Counted from the stretch's first letter, positions 17,824 to 30,847 are shown. The stretch is DNA of 64,000 nt from Clostridia bacterium (GCA_017935065.1 JAGBIF010000046.1:86220-150219), one strand, 5' to 3'. Numbers and translations: made by a program. Notes: a model not told the origin generated them from the sequence alone.

Positions 17824-18852
17824 ATGACGCAGGCAGAGCTTAAGGAAAGAATTAAGTCGGGCAATATCGGCGGCGCATACCTCTTCGTGGGCGACGAGGA
17901 TTATCTTAAAAAGTACTATGCGGGACAGATAAAGAACGCGGTACTTTCATCGGGCGGTCTTGAGATATTCTGTCACAGCGTATTTGACGGTGACGAGGTT
18001 GCCCTTGACGACGTGCGCGAGGCGATATCGTCAGCGCCGATGATGGCAGACTACAAGCTCGTTGAGTGGCGCTATCCCGATATAGAGACAATGAGCGAGG
18101 GTGAGAAAAAGAAGCTTGAGGAGCTTGCTGCTTTCACAAAAGACTATCCCTACTGCGCGCTCGTTATAACCGTGTCACAGGACGGGCTTGAGGCGGGAAC
18201 GGTGAAGCGCCCGTCAAAGCTTGCCGCGAGGCTTAGCAAATGCTTTGAGCTTGTTAATTTTGAGAAAAGCACCGATGCGGCGCTCGTCGGCTGGCTTAAA
18301 AGGCATTTTGATGCCGAGGGCGTTGCGGTTGACACCAAGACGCTTCACGCGCTTATCTTCCGCTCAGGACACGTAATGCAGGTGCTTATGGGCGAGGTTG
18401 GCAAGCTTTGCGCCTACGCCAAGGCAAACTCGCTTGCGAAAATTACAGAGAACGAGGTAAATCTCGTTGCGTCGGCGACCCTTGAGTGCGATGCCTTCGC
18501 GCTATCGGGAGCTATAAGCGATAAGAACCGCGAGGGTGCTTTCGTTGCTCTTATGGATATGAAGATGCGAAGGATCGAGTCGGGTGCGGTGCTTGCAACG
18601 CTCTGCCGTGCCTTCGTTGAGCTTCTTACGGTTGCTATGCTTATTGAAGAGGGCATGAGCGCGCAGGATATAGAGAGGACGCTCAAATGGAATGCGTATA
18701 AAATAAAGCTCTGCATTTCCGCGGCACGCTCGTGGGGTGTGGCAAGGCTCGCCTCTGCTACGGCAAGACTGCGTGAGCTTGACGCGCTCTCAAAGTCGGG
18801 GGGCATCAGCGGCTTCTCGCCTATCGAGACCTTTATTTGCGAATATTTATAA
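17824..18852 (+). CDS. holA: DNA polymerase III delta subunit HolA
   Basis: 342 residues. The N-terminal domain starts with a conserved GAYLFVGDEDYLKKYY block, followed by the degenerate AAA+ core of clamp-loader delta and a C-terminal helical collar (KIKLCISAARSWG). Delta opens the beta clamp within the clamp-loader complex. Translation is set by AGGAGG six bases before the ATG. The neighbours DUF1934 and a cyclophilin lipoprotein are not functionally related. Confidence 0.9.
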   Translation: MTQAELKERIKSGNIGGAYLFVGDEDYLKKYYAGQIKNAVLSSGGLEIFCHSVFDGDEVALDDVREAISSAPMMADYKLVEWRYPDIETMSEGEKKKLEELAAFTKDYPYCALVITVSQDGLEAGTVKRPSKLAARLSKCFELVNFEKSTDAALVGWLKRHFDAEGVAVDTKTLHALIFRSGHVMQVLMGEVGKLCAYAKANSLAKITENEVNLVASATLECDAFALSGAISDKNREGAFVALMDMKMRRIESGAVLATLCRAFVELLTVAMLIEEGMSAQDIERTLKWNAYKIKLCISAARSWGVARLASATARLRELDALSKSGGISGFSPIETFICEYL

Positions 18853-18878
18853 ATATATAAAAAAGAGGAAAAGGAAAA

Positions 18879-19529
18879 ATGAAGATCAAAAGAATTATTT
18901 CGCTTATTCTTACAGTAGCGCTTATGCTTTTGGCGCTTACCGCGCTTACATCCTGCGGAAGTGGCGGCGCACACTGGGGCGAGCGCAGCACCGAGGGAAG
19001 AACGCTTCGCTATGCGAAAATAACCGTAAAGGATTACGGTGATATTATAGTGCTTCTTGAGGAAAGCACCGCACCCAAGACGGTCGCAAGCTTTCTTTCG
19101 CTTGCCGAGAGGGGCTATTATGACGGACTTACCTTCCACCGCGTTATGGCCGACTTTATGATTCAGGGCGGCGCGCCTAACAGCACCGAGAAGGAGATAA
19201 TGCTCGACTATGTTCCAGGTGAGTTTGCGCTCAACGGCTTTTATAACGACCTCTCGCATCTTCGCGGTACTATCTCGCTTGCAAGGGCTAATGACCCCAA
19301 CAGCGGCTCGGGACAGTTCTTTATCAACAACGTTGACTATCCCTACCTTGACGGAAGCTACGCCGCATTCGGTTACGTTATCGCGGGAATGAACGTCGTT
19401 GACGAGATTACCGAAAATACCGCGAAATACGGAAACTACAACGGTGTTATAAACGACGTGACGAAGCAGGCGGTTATCGAGTCGGTAAGAGAGATTACCG
19501 AGGATGAGGCGCTTAAGATAGCAAAATAA
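18879..19529 (+). CDS. Cyclophilin-type peptidyl-prolyl isomerase lipoprotein
   Basis: 216 residues. A lipoprotein signal ends with LTSC (Cys26), so the enzyme should sit on the outer face of the membrane. The cyclophilin domain contains TFHRV, FMIQGG and GSGQFFIN, the residues lining the proline pocket. The tryptophan that confers strong cyclosporin binding in eukaryotic cyclophilins is not evident. It probably assists folding of secreted proteins, complementing the two trigger-factor-like lipoproteins at 53-57 kb. Confidence 0.93.
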   Translation: MKIKRIISLILTVALMLLALTALTSCGSGGAHWGERSTEGRTLRYAKITVKDYGDIIVLLEESTAPKTVASFLSLAERGYYDGLTFHRVMADFMIQGGAPNSTEKEIMLDYVPGEFALNGFYNDLSHLRGTISLARANDPNSGSGQFFINNVDYPYLDGSYAAFGYVIAGMNVVDEITENTAKYGNYNGVINDVTKQAVIESVREITEDEALKIAK

Positions 19530-19615
19530 TTTTAATCGGGACGTCTCTCCCACTGAGGAACGCTCACGAAATTCTCTATGACTTTTATGCCGTATATGGG
19601 CAGAGGAGAAACAAA

Positions 19616-20623
19616 ATGAATTCACTTTATATACCCGAAGGGTACGCCCCGCGCCTTGACGTTTACCGCACGCAAAAGGCAATAGCTTTTATCAAGGAGA
19701 CCTTCCAGAGAAGGCTGGCTGACGCTCTTGGACTTAAGCGCGTGTCGGCACCTCTTTTCGTCACCGAGGCATCGGGACTTAACGATAACCTTAGCGGTGT
19801 TGAGCGCCCCGTCAGCTTTGATATTCCCGCCGTGGGCGAATCAGGACAGGTGGTTCACTCGCTCGCAAAGTGGAAGCGCCAGGCGCTGAAGGACTACCGC
19901 TTCTACGTCGGAAACGGCCTTTATACCGATATGAACGCCATAAGGCGCGACGAGGAGCTGGACAATATCCACTCAATATACGTTGACCAGTGGGACTGGG
20001 AGAAGGTTATCACAAAAGAGGAGCGCACCCGCGAGTATCTTATCGATACCGTCAAAAAAATAGTAGGCGTTATCTGTGACACGAACGAGCTTCTCAAAAT
20101 AGATTTTCCCGAGCTTTCGGTTGACCTTGTAAGAGAGGTCTCGGTCATCACCTCGGAGGAGCTTCTTTCGCTCTATCCCACCCTCACTCCAAAGGAGCGC
20201 GAGTACGCGTATGTGAAGGAGCATAAGACGGTGCTTATCATCGGTATCGGCGGAAAGCTCTCGAACGGTGAGCCTCACGATAGCAGGGCGCCCGACTATG
20301 ACGATTGGGAGCTTAACGGAGATATAATGTTCTACAACGAGGTGCTTGACCGCGCCTTTGAGATATCGAGCATGGGCATCCGCGTTGACAAGGACAGCCT
20401 TATGAAGCAGCTTAAGCTCGCGGGCTGTGAGGACAGGGCAAAGCTTCCCTTCCACAAAATGCTTCTCTCGGATGAGCTTCCGCTCACCGTCGGAGGCGGA
20501 ATCGGACAGTCAAGGCTTTGTATGCTTATGATGGGCTGTGCTCACATCGGTGAGGTCCAGTCATCTATCTGGGACAAAGCGACCGTTGATGGATGCAAGG
20601 CGGCGGGAATTCGCCTGCTTTAA
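19616..20623 (+). CDS. asnA: Aspartate-ammonia ligase (asparagine synthetase A)
   Basis: 335 residues, the usual AsnA length. A class II aminoacyl-tRNA-synthetase-like enzyme making asparagine from aspartate, ammonia and ATP. Family blocks are FVTEASGLNDNLSG, RFYVGNGLYTDMNAIRRDE, VDQWDWE and the C-terminal GGGIGQSRLCMLM. AGAGGAG lies eight bases before the ATG. It is followed 62 bp later by alaS. No T-box leader is visible upstream, so tRNA-Asn feedback control is not supported. Confidence 0.96.
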   Translation: MNSLYIPEGYAPRLDVYRTQKAIAFIKETFQRRLADALGLKRVSAPLFVTEASGLNDNLSGVERPVSFDIPAVGESGQVVHSLAKWKRQALKDYRFYVGNGLYTDMNAIRRDEELDNIHSIYVDQWDWEKVITKEERTREYLIDTVKKIVGVICDTNELLKIDFPELSVDLVREVSVITSEELLSLYPTLTPKEREYAYVKEHKTVLIIGIGGKLSNGEPHDSRAPDYDDWELNGDIMFYNEVLDRAFEISSMGIRVDKDSLMKQLKLAGCEDRAKLPFHKMLLSDELPLTVGGGIGQSRLCMLMMGCAHIGEVQSSIWDKATVDGCKAAGIRLL

Positions 20624-20685
20624 GTCATAAATGTAAATAACTGTTTGAAAATAACGAATTTTTAACTTTAAGGAGATATACTGAA

Positions 20686-23307
20686 ATGAAGTGGACATCG
20701 CTCAACGATTTGCGTGAAAAATTTCTCTCTTTCTTTGAGAGCAAGGGGCATATCCGTCTGCCCTCCTTCCCGCTTGTCCCGATAAACGATAAATCGCTTT
20801 TACTTATTAACTCTGGTATGGCGCCTATGAAGAAGTTCTTCACGGGCGAGGAGGTACCCCCGAGAAACAGAGTATGCACCTGCCAGAAGTGTATAAGAAC
20901 ACCCGACCTTGAGCGTGTAGGACATACCGCTCGTCACGGCACCTACTTTGAGATGCTCGGAAACTTCTCGTTCGGCGACTACTTCAAGAACGAGGCTATT
21001 CCGTGGGCGTGGGAGTTTCTCACCGAGACGCTTGAGATTCCCGCAGAGCTTCTCTGGCCGTCTGTATATGAGCATGACGACGAGGCGTACGCCCTCTGGC
21101 GTGACGTGATAAGTGTTCCCGAGGAAAGGATAGTCAAGCTTGGCAAGGCGGATAACTTCTGGGAGCACGGCGAGGGCCCCTGCGGTCCCTGCTCGGAGAT
21201 ATACTTCGACAGAGGTATTAAGTACGGCTGCGGCTCGCCTGACTGTAAGCCAGGCTGTGACTGCGACAGATTTATGGAGATCTGGAACAACGTGTTCTCG
21301 CAGTTTGACAATGACGGCAAGGGTAACTACACCGAGCTTAAGCAGAAGAATATTGACACGGGTATGGGACTTGAGCGCCTGGCGTGCGTAATGCAGGGCG
21401 TGGACAACCTCTTTGAGGTAGATACCGTGAGGAGAATACTCGATACCGTGTGTGAGATAGCGGGCAAGAGCTATACCGCCGACCGCGATGACGATGTCTC
21501 AATTCGTGTTATAACCGACCATATAAGAAGCGCAACCTTTATGATTTGCGACGGCGTTATACCCTCGAATGAGGGCAGAGGCTACGTGCTTCGCCGTATT
21601 CTGAGACGCGCCTGCCGTCACGGTAAGCTTCTCGGAATTAACAGAAAGTTCCTCTCGAAGCTTTGCCTCGTGGTTATCTCGCAGAACGAGAGCGCATATC
21701 CCGAGCTTGTTACAAAGCGCGATTATATACTTAAGGTTATCTCGCTTGAGGAGGACCGCTTCAACGCGACGGTTGACGCAGGACTTTCAATACTTGCAGG
21801 GCTTATCGACACCGCCAAGGAAAAGGGCGAGAGGGTTCTTTCGGGTGCGGATGTATTCAAGCTCTACGATACCTTCGGCTTCCCGATAGACCTTACACGC
21901 GAGATTGCCGAGGAGGGCGGGCTCTCTGTAAACGATGAGGAATTCGCGGCTCTTATGAACGAGCAGAGACAGAGGGCGAGAGAGGCAAGAGGCAATATCT
22001 CGGGCTGGTCCGACGGCTCAAGGTCGCTTCTCGACACGCTTCCCGAGACCGACTTCGTCGGCTATGACAGGAATGAGTGCTGTGCGAAGGTGCTTATGAT
22101 TATAGGCGACGGCGGAGAGGTCGACGAGATCAACGAGGGCGAATGCACCGTAGTATTTGATACCACCGTATTTTACGGTGAGGGAGGCGGTCAGGTAGGC
22201 GATACGGGCGTGCTTTCCTCTGACGGATGCACCGCTACCGTATACGATACCAAAAAAACAAACGGCATCTACCTTCACGAAATAAGGCTTGACAGCGGTA
22301 AAATAAGAAAGGGTGATACGCTCACTCTTAAGATAGACACCGCGCGCCGTGACGCGATAAGAAGAAACCACTCGGCCTGCCACCTTCTTCAGGCGGCGCT
22401 TCGCTCGGTGCTTGGCACCCACGTTGAGCAGGCGGGCTCGTACGTTGACGAGCATCGTGTACGCTTTGACTTCACTCACCTCGCGGCTATGACCGAGGCG
22501 GAAATTGCCGAGGTTGAGGCTATCGTCAATGCTAATATCCTTAAGGCGGAGGAGTGCTCTACTCTCGTTACCGATATAAATACCGCAAGAGGTCTTGGCG
22601 CGATGGCGCTCTTTGGCGAGAAGTACGGCGATATGGTAAGGGTTGTTAAGATAGGCACGTCCTCAACCGAGCTTTGCGGCGGTACTCACGTTTTCTCTAC
22701 GGGCAATATCGGTCTGTTTAAGGTAATATCCGAGTCCAGCGTTGCCGCGGGTGTAAGAAGAATTGAGGGCACCACGGGTCTTGGCGTGCTTGCTCTGCTT
22801 GCCGAGCGTGAGGGACTTATCCTTGACACCGCGAAGGAGCTTAAGGTACAGAACGTATATACCATAGCCACGAAGGCTCAGGCACTTCAAGGACAGATGC
22901 GCGATATGAAGCGTGAGCTTGACAGCTTAAGCTCAAAGCTCTCCGAGCTTAAGAGCGCGTCGCTTACCGACAGCATTAAGGAAGTTGGCGCATTCAGGCT
23001 TCTCACGGCAAGGGTTGATATGAAGCCCGATGCCGCAAGAGGACTTCTTGACACCGTCAAGTCTAAATACTCAAATATCGTGGCAGTTCTTGCCGTGGTA
23101 TGCGAGGGCAGACTTAACTTCGTCGCGGCAGCAGGCCCCGATGCCGTTAAGGCAGGCGCACACGCGGGAAATATCCTTAAGGAAATCTCGGCTATCTGCG
23201 GCGGTAAGGGCGGCGGTCGCCCCGACAGCGCAATGAGCGGCGGTAAGGATATCTCAATGGTAGATAAGGCACTCGGCGCGGTAGAGGGACTTCTTCCCAA
23301 GGCATAA
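20686..23307 (+). CDS. alaS: Alanyl-tRNA synthetase
   Basis: 873 residues, full length. The N-terminal class II catalytic core has FLSFFESKGH, NSGMAPMK and GRGYVLRRILRRA. The editing domain carries the zinc-site signatures RRNHSACHLLQ (near 561) and CGGTH (near 664). A coiled-coil (QGQMRDMKRELDSL) and the C-Ala oligomerisation domain ending in GGKGGGRPDSAM follow. It charges tRNA-Ala and clears mischarged Ser/Gly. AAGGAGATAT gives a good ribosome binding site. No T-box element is seen in the 62-bp gap after asnA. Confidence 0.97.
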   Translation: MKWTSLNDLREKFLSFFESKGHIRLPSFPLVPINDKSLLLINSGMAPMKKFFTGEEVPPRNRVCTCQKCIRTPDLERVGHTARHGTYFEMLGNFSFGDYFKNEAIPWAWEFLTETLEIPAELLWPSVYEHDDEAYALWRDVISVPEERIVKLGKADNFWEHGEGPCGPCSEIYFDRGIKYGCGSPDCKPGCDCDRFMEIWNNVFSQFDNDGKGNYTELKQKNIDTGMGLERLACVMQGVDNLFEVDTVRRILDTVCEIAGKSYTADRDDDVSIRVITDHIRSATFMICDGVIPSNEGRGYVLRRILRRACRHGKLLGINRKFLSKLCLVVISQNESAYPELVTKRDYILKVISLEEDRFNATVDAGLSILAGLIDTAKEKGERVLSGADVFKLYDTFGFPIDLTREIAEEGGLSVNDEEFAALMNEQRQRAREARGNISGWSDGSRSLLDTLPETDFVGYDRNECCAKVLMIIGDGGEVDEINEGECTVVFDTTVFYGEGGGQVGDTGVLSSDGCTATVYDTKKTNGIYLHEIRLDSGKIRKGDTLTLKIDTARRDAIRRNHSACHLLQAALRSVLGTHVEQAGSYVDEHRVRFDFTHLAAMTEAEIAEVEAIVNANILKAEECSTLVTDINTARGLGAMALFGEKYGDMVRVVKIGTSSTELCGGTHVFSTGNIGLFKVISESSVAAGVRRIEGTTGLGVLALLAEREGLILDTAKELKVQNVYTIATKAQALQGQMRDMKRELDSLSSKLSELKSASLTDSIKEVGAFRLLTARVDMKPDAARGLLDTVKSKYSNIVAVLAVVCEGRLNFVAAAGPDAVKAGAHAGNILKEISAICGGKGGGRPDSAMSGGKDISMVDKALGAVEGLLPKA

Positions 23308-23350
23308 GACGCTTACACTATTTGCTTGACCGAAAGCTAAATTAAATAAA

Positions 23351-23398
23351 AGGGCTGAGCCATTTGCTATGTTAATAGCTTTTGGCTCAGCCCTTTTG
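23351..23398. terminator. Bidirectional terminator between alaS and the DUF1292 gene
   Basis: AGGGCTGAGCCA (23351-23362) pairs with TGGCTCAGCCCT (23383-23394). A smaller GCTAT/ATAGC stem sits in the loop, with TTTTGTTT to the right and an A-rich run to the left. Confidence 0.88.
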
Positions 23399-23412
23399 TT
23401 TGCTAAAGAAGC

Positions 23413-23727
23413 TTATTCCTCGAGAAGCTTGAGGTACTCCTTGAATACCGCCTCGGCAATTTCATCGTTGTCCTCGGGGGTGATGTACTGCTCGTCCTCG
23501 TCCTCGGAGATGCGGAATACTATTGCCTCGTCGTCGGCAATGCCGTCAAGCTGTGAGCTGTCGGTGGGGGCGAGAATACAGTAATCGTAGTCGCCGTAGG
23601 GGATAATTGCAATCTGCTCAAAGGAAATCTTCTTTCCGCTTTCATCATTAAGGATTATAGGCTCGTTATCGTTCTCATCATAGAGCCTGTCAAACAAATC
23701 CTTATCTTCGGTTTTCTTTGCGCTCAT
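23413..23727 (-). CDS. DUF1292 family acidic protein
   Basis: 104 residues, strongly acidic. It has the DUF1292 pattern: E-PI-I-LND-E-SG-K at about 22-33, then ILAP and DEAIVFRISEDEDE. Members such as YrzB are short cytoplasmic proteins of unknown function found throughout Firmicutes, often near yrrK/alaS; alaS is adjacent here, convergently. The C-terminal VFKEYLKLLEE helix is typical. GAGGTAA lies before the ATG. Confidence 0.88.
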   Translation of the reverse strand: MSAKKTEDKDLFDRLYDENDNEPIILNDESGKKISFEQIAIIPYGDYDYCILAPTDSSQLDGIADDEAIVFRISEDEDEQYITPEDNDEIAEAVFKEYLKLLEE

Positions 23728-23836
23728 TTTTATTACCTCACTTTTAGATTATTTGTTTTATGTTATCCGATTAATTTGTATTTTTACAACCGCTTATATA
23801 AACAATTATTTACCAAATCGGCGGTTGTGCTTTACT

Positions 23837-25333
23837 TCAGACATTTACACTGTCAATAAATTTCATAAAGTGCGCTCTGCCGCATTCATCGTCCTTGAAC
23901 ACACCTGCATCGCGAAGCACGCCGACGAAGGTGTTTCCTATCTCGGTCTTGATAATTCCCTCGACGTTGTCCTCGGTAAAGTTATACTTGTCGGCAAAGC
24001 GCAGGAACCACTGTTTATGCTTTGCGATTGATTCAACCTCGGCAAAGTCGCGACGAGCGAGTATAGCCTCGCACATATCCGCAATCTCGCCCTTAAGTCT
24101 CGCGGGAAGCACCGCAAGTCCCATTACCTCTATAAGACCGATGTTTTCCTTCTTTATATTGTGATGCTCGGCGTGAGGATGGAATACACCGAGAGGATTT
24201 TCCTCGGTGGTGATGTTGTTACGAAGCACGAGGTCAAGCTCGTAAAGCTCGCCTCTGCGCCTTGCTATGGGAGTTATCGTATTGTGGGGTTCTCCGTCCG
24301 TCTCGGCAAAGACGAAGGCATCGGCATCGGTATAGCCACGCCACGCAACGAGTATCTTATCGGCAAGCTCTACCATACGCTCTTTGTCGGTTGACGAAAG
24401 TCTGATTACCGACATCGGCCACTTGACAAGCCCTGCCTTGATATCCTCAAAGCCCGCAAAGGCTATCGTCTTATATACGGGTGCGTTTTCCATAGCGAAG
24501 GTGTATCTTCCGCCCTGCATATGATCGTGCGAAAGGATAGAGCCGCCGACTATAGGAAGGTCTGCGTTAGAGCCTATAAAGTAGTGTGGGAAGTGAGTGA
24601 CGAAGCCGAGAAGCTTTGCAAAGCTTGAACGGTCTATCTTCATTGGAGTATGAATGGACGAAAGCGCTATGCAATGCTCGTTGTAATATACATAGGGGGA
24701 ATACTGAAGGTACCAGGGGGTGCCTGCCATATCAAAGGGGATCTGGCGAAGGTTCTGTCTTGCGGGCTTTGATACGCTTCCCTCGTAGCCCTCGTTCTCG
24801 TGGCAGAGAAGGCATTTGGGATAGCCCGACTGAGGAAGGAGCTTTGCCGCGGCAATAGCCTTGGGGTCCTTCTCGGGCTTCGAGAGGTTTACGGTGATGT
24901 CGATCTCGCCGTATTCCGAGTCGACTCGCCATTTGAGGTCGCGGCGTATTCTGTCGCGCCTTATGTAGTTTGAGTCGCACGAGAGCGCGTAGAAGTAATC
25001 GGTCGCCGCCTCGGGTGAGGTCTTATACAGAGCCTCAAAGGTGGAGATCACCTCGCTCGGACGCGCGGTGAAGATGCCCATTACCTTGGTGTCAAAAAGG
25101 TCTCGGTAAACTACCGAGTTGTTCTCGATAAGACCTCTCTCATATGCAAAGTCGCATATTGCGCCGAGTATCTCGGCAAGCTCAGGTGCATCCGTTGCGT
25201 CCACACGCTCGAAGTCACAAAGCCCGAGCAGCTCAAGCAGGCGGTTGGTGCAGTACGCCTCGTCAAGCTCGGATATAAGCCTTGTGCGCTTTGCGTAATC
25301 AACGAGAGCTGTGATATAGTAGTTGATATTCAT
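23837..25333 (-). CDS. galT: UDP-glucose:hexose-1-phosphate uridylyltransferase, Firmicutes type
   Basis: 498 residues, the length of the second (Gram-positive) GalT family. It exchanges UMP between UDP-glucose and galactose 1-phosphate in the Leloir pathway. Blocks include PKCLLCHENEGYEG, GGSILSHDHMQGG and FHPHAEHHN with the HPH active-site histidines. The ATG at 25333 is chosen over one 45 bp upstream because AAAGGAATATTTCA precedes it and the family starts MNIN. It lies 48 bp after lacZ on the same strand, forming a lactose/galactoside utilisation unit. galK and galE are not in the window. Confidence 0.95.
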   Translation of the reverse strand: MNINYYITALVDYAKRTRLISELDEAYCTNRLLELLGLCDFERVDATDAPELAEILGAICDFAYERGLIENNSVVYRDLFDTKVMGIFTARPSEVISTFEALYKTSPEAATDYFYALSCDSNYIRRDRIRRDLKWRVDSEYGEIDITVNLSKPEKDPKAIAAAKLLPQSGYPKCLLCHENEGYEGSVSKPARQNLRQIPFDMAGTPWYLQYSPYVYYNEHCIALSSIHTPMKIDRSSFAKLLGFVTHFPHYFIGSNADLPIVGGSILSHDHMQGGRYTFAMENAPVYKTIAFAGFEDIKAGLVKWPMSVIRLSSTDKERMVELADKILVAWRGYTDADAFVFAETDGEPHNTITPIARRRGELYELDLVLRNNITTEENPLGVFHPHAEHHNIKKENIGLIEVMGLAVLPARLKGEIADMCEAILARRDFAEVESIAKHKQWFLRFADKYNFTEDNVEGIIKTEIGNTFVGVLRDAGVFKDDECGRAHFMKFIDSVNV

Positions 25334-25381
25334 TGAAATATTCCTTTCGGGAGATAAATTAAGCGGGGTGACAAGCATTGT

Positions 25382-28489
<3,108 letters not shown>

Positions 28490-29260
28490 CTAGGCTAATC
28501 TTATGCTGATTTCGCCCGAGCAGATTTTTTGTATCTCGCCGTCCTCGAGTAAAACAACAAGGCTTCCGCTATCGTCTATATCCTGTGCCAGCGCACCGTA
28601 GCACCCGTTTTGTGTATGCACTGTTATATGTCTTCCTATCACAAGCGAGAGGCTCTTATAAAGTGACATAGCACGGGGCGTATGCTCTGTGAGCGAGAAG
28701 AAAAGATTAACGGTGTCGGCGCAAAGACGGTTTATATCAACTGCCCTGCCGTAGGCATCCTCAAGGCTCGTCGCTATGCCCTCTATCTCGCGCGGAAATT
28801 TTCTTTTTCTTACGTTAATTCCAATTCCCACTATGGCGCGCGAAAGAGAGCCGTCCTCTGAAAATACACCCTCGGCAAGAATACCCGCAAGCTTTTTGTT
28901 TTCAAAATATATGTCGTTTACCCATTTTATTTTTGGGCTTTCCCCTGTCTGGCGCTCTATCGCAAGGCATACCGCAACGCCTGCGGCGGCGGTAATCTCG
29001 GAGGGGGTCAAGCTCTTTTTCGGTGTGTAGCAGATGCTCATATAGAGCCCCGCGTCACGCGCAGAATCAAAGCGTCTGTCAAATCTGCCCCGTCCTGCCG
29101 TCTGCTCTCTTGCCACGATGACGGTGGGGGGCACACCTGCGGGAAGCGACTTGCCAAGCGCGTTTGTCGAGCTGACACAGTCATATACCGAAACGGAAAT
29201 ACCGAGCCCCCCGTTTAAAAGACCGCTGATTATATCCGCATCAAGACAGGACTCTGACAT
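28490..29260 (-). CDS. birA: Biotin-[acetyl-CoA carboxylase] ligase, no DNA-binding domain
   Basis: 256 residues containing only the catalytic and C-terminal SH3-like domains. Motifs are SSTNAL, GRGRFDRRF (biotin/ATP loop), KWVND and GIGINV. It lacks the N-terminal winged helix of bifunctional BirA repressors, so it should biotinylate carrier proteins without regulating transcription. An AAGGGGG ribosome binding site precedes the ATG. It lies upstream of lacZ with a 54-bp gap and may be co-transcribed, though the functions are unrelated. Confidence 0.94.
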   Translation of the reverse strand: MSESCLDADIISGLLNGGLGISVSVYDCVSSTNALGKSLPAGVPPTVIVAREQTAGRGRFDRRFDSARDAGLYMSICYTPKKSLTPSEITAAAGVAVCLAIERQTGESPKIKWVNDIYFENKKLAGILAEGVFSEDGSLSRAIVGIGINVRKRKFPREIEGIATSLEDAYGRAVDINRLCADTVNLFFSLTEHTPRAMSLYKSLSLVIGRHITVHTQNGCYGALAQDIDDSGSLVVLLEDGEIQKICSGEISIRLA

Positions 29261-29364
29261 TCACGCTACCCCCTTTATCAAATTCATATCAATTTTATCA
29301 CAAAAGCTTTTACAAAGTCAATAGGAGAAGCTGCGAAAATCATCCCATTTTCAGGATTATTTGC

Positions 29365-29394
29365 GAATAAAATTCCGCCGTCCCGAGCATAATA
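29365..29394 (+). promoter_or_regulatory. Sigma-G-type promoter of the germination protein gene
   Basis: GAATA (29365-29369), 18-bp spacer, CATAATA (29388-29394). This matches the sigma-G consensus GHATR-N18-CATNHTA at all defined positions. A start site near 29401 leaves about 20 bases before the ATG. Forespore expression fits the SpoVAF/GerA product. Confidence 0.7.
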
Positions 29395-29422
29395 AATGCA
29401 TATAAGCTAAGAGGGAGGCTAT

Positions 29423-30847
29423 ATGGCGAATTTTTCAACCGATTATATGGCAAACGTCTCGGCGCTCGGTATGGCGCTCGGCTACAAGAGAAATTTCGAT
29501 ATCCTTAAAAAGACCATTGCCGTAGGTGCCGACGAGGTCACCTTTTTCTATATAGACGGCTTCGTTAAGGACGGTGAAATTCAGAGGGTGATGCAGTATC
29601 TTCTCGGCAAAAGCACCCTTGAGGACAGGGACGGTACGCTCCGTCTTATACCGTACGTTGAGGTGAGCGCGGTCGACGACTCGGATACGGCAATTACCGC
29701 GGTGCTGTCGGGGCAGACGCTTATGCTTGCCTCCACCTTTGGCGGCGGTGGTCTGCTTCTCGACTTGCGTACCTACCCCGCAAGACAGACACAGGAGCCC
29801 GAGGGCGACAGGGTGATGCAGGGCGCGAGAGACGGCTTTGTTGAAACTCTTATTATGAATACCGCCTTGCTACGGCGCAGAATACGCGACGAGCGACTTA
29901 CTATGCGCCACTTTGACGTCGGCGGCTCGTCGCATACCGACATTGTGGTTGCCTATATGGAGGGGGTTGCCGACGCTAAATACGTAAGCGCGGTAATAAA
30001 GAAGATCGAGAGGGCAAGGCCGCTTACCCTGACGATGGGTGCGCAGAGCCTCGCTGAAAGCCTCGTCAGGCGAAGATGGTACAATCCCTTCCCGAAGATA
30101 AGAACCACCGAAAGGCCCGATACCGCCGCGGCCTCGGTGCTTGAGGGGAGCGTGCTTGTCTTTTGCGACACCTCGCCCGAGGTAATGATACTTCCGACTG
30201 CGATATTTGACTTTTTTGAGGAGGCGGACGATTATTCCTTTCCGCCACTTACGGGAAGCTATCTCCGAATTGTGAGAATTCTTATGCTTCTTTTTTCGGT
30301 GGTGGTAACGCCGCTTTGGTATCTTTCGCTTGAATATATAGACATCCTTCCCGAGTGGATGCGCTTTATCACCCCCGATACGGCGGGCGCGCTTCCGATA
30401 CTCGCTCAGCTATTCCTTGCCGAGCTTGCCCTTGACGGGCTTAAGCTCGCGTCAATGAACACGCCGAATATGCTGTCAAACTCGCTCTCGGTGGTGGGCG
30501 GTCTTATACTCGGTGATTTTGCGGTGACTGTGGGGTGGTTTTCCCCCGACGTGATATTCTATATGGCGTGCGTATCTATCGCGAACTTCGCCCAGCAGAA
30601 CCACGAGCTGGGATATGCCTTTAAGTTTATGCGTGTGATCACTCTTACCCTTACTGCAATATTCGGCATATGGGGCTTCGCCTTGGGGCTTGCCGTATTT
30701 GCCATAGCCGTTGCCACCAACGTGAGCGTTACGGGCAAAAGGCATTATCTCTACCCGCTTATCCCCTTTGACGGCAGAGCTATGCTTCGCCATCTTCTTC
30801 GCAGGAAAAAGGATGATTTCGCCCCTGCAAACAAAATAAACAAATAG
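29423..30847 (+). CDS. GerA-family spore germination protein, SpoVAF-like
   Basis: 474 residues. A soluble N-terminal half has the family blocks GPRDGFVETL-like (GARDGFVETLIMNTALLRRR) and KIRTTERPDTAA. About five membrane segments follow from residue 285, with the MNTPNMLSNSLS loop. In Bacillus, GerA A-subunits form germinant receptors in the spore inner membrane, and SpoVAF is a paralogue linked to dipicolinic acid release. No gerB or gerC neighbour is present, so SpoVAF-type is the better call. GAGGGAGG precedes the ATG. Confidence 0.88.
   Translation: MANFSTDYMANVSALGMALGYKRNFDILKKTIAVGADEVTFFYIDGFVKDGEIQRVMQYLLGKSTLEDRDGTLRLIPYVEVSAVDDSDTAITAVLSGQTLMLASTFGGGGLLLDLRTYPARQTQEPEGDRVMQGARDGFVETLIMNTALLRRRIRDERLTMRHFDVGGSSHTDIVVAYMEGVADAKYVSAVIKKIERARPLTLTMGAQSLAESLVRRRWYNPFPKIRTTERPDTAAASVLEGSVLVFCDTSPEVMILPTAIFDFFEEADDYSFPPLTGSYLRIVRILMLLFSVVVTPLWYLSLEYIDILPEWMRFITPDTAGALPILAQLFLAELALDGLKLASMNTPNMLSNSLSVVGGLILGDFAVTVGWFSPDVIFYMACVSIANFAQQNHELGYAFKFMRVITLTLTAIFGIWGFALGLAVFAIAVATNVSVTGKRHYLYPLIPFDGRAMLRHLLRRKKDDFAPANKINK

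Noticed and set aside
18414-19682. 422-codon minus-strand frame
   Set aside because: It covers the antisense of holA, the intergenic region and the cyclophilin gene; no family pattern.
20624-20685. T-box leader upstream of alaS
   Set aside because: The gap after asnA is 62 bases and contains no T-box sequence or terminator.
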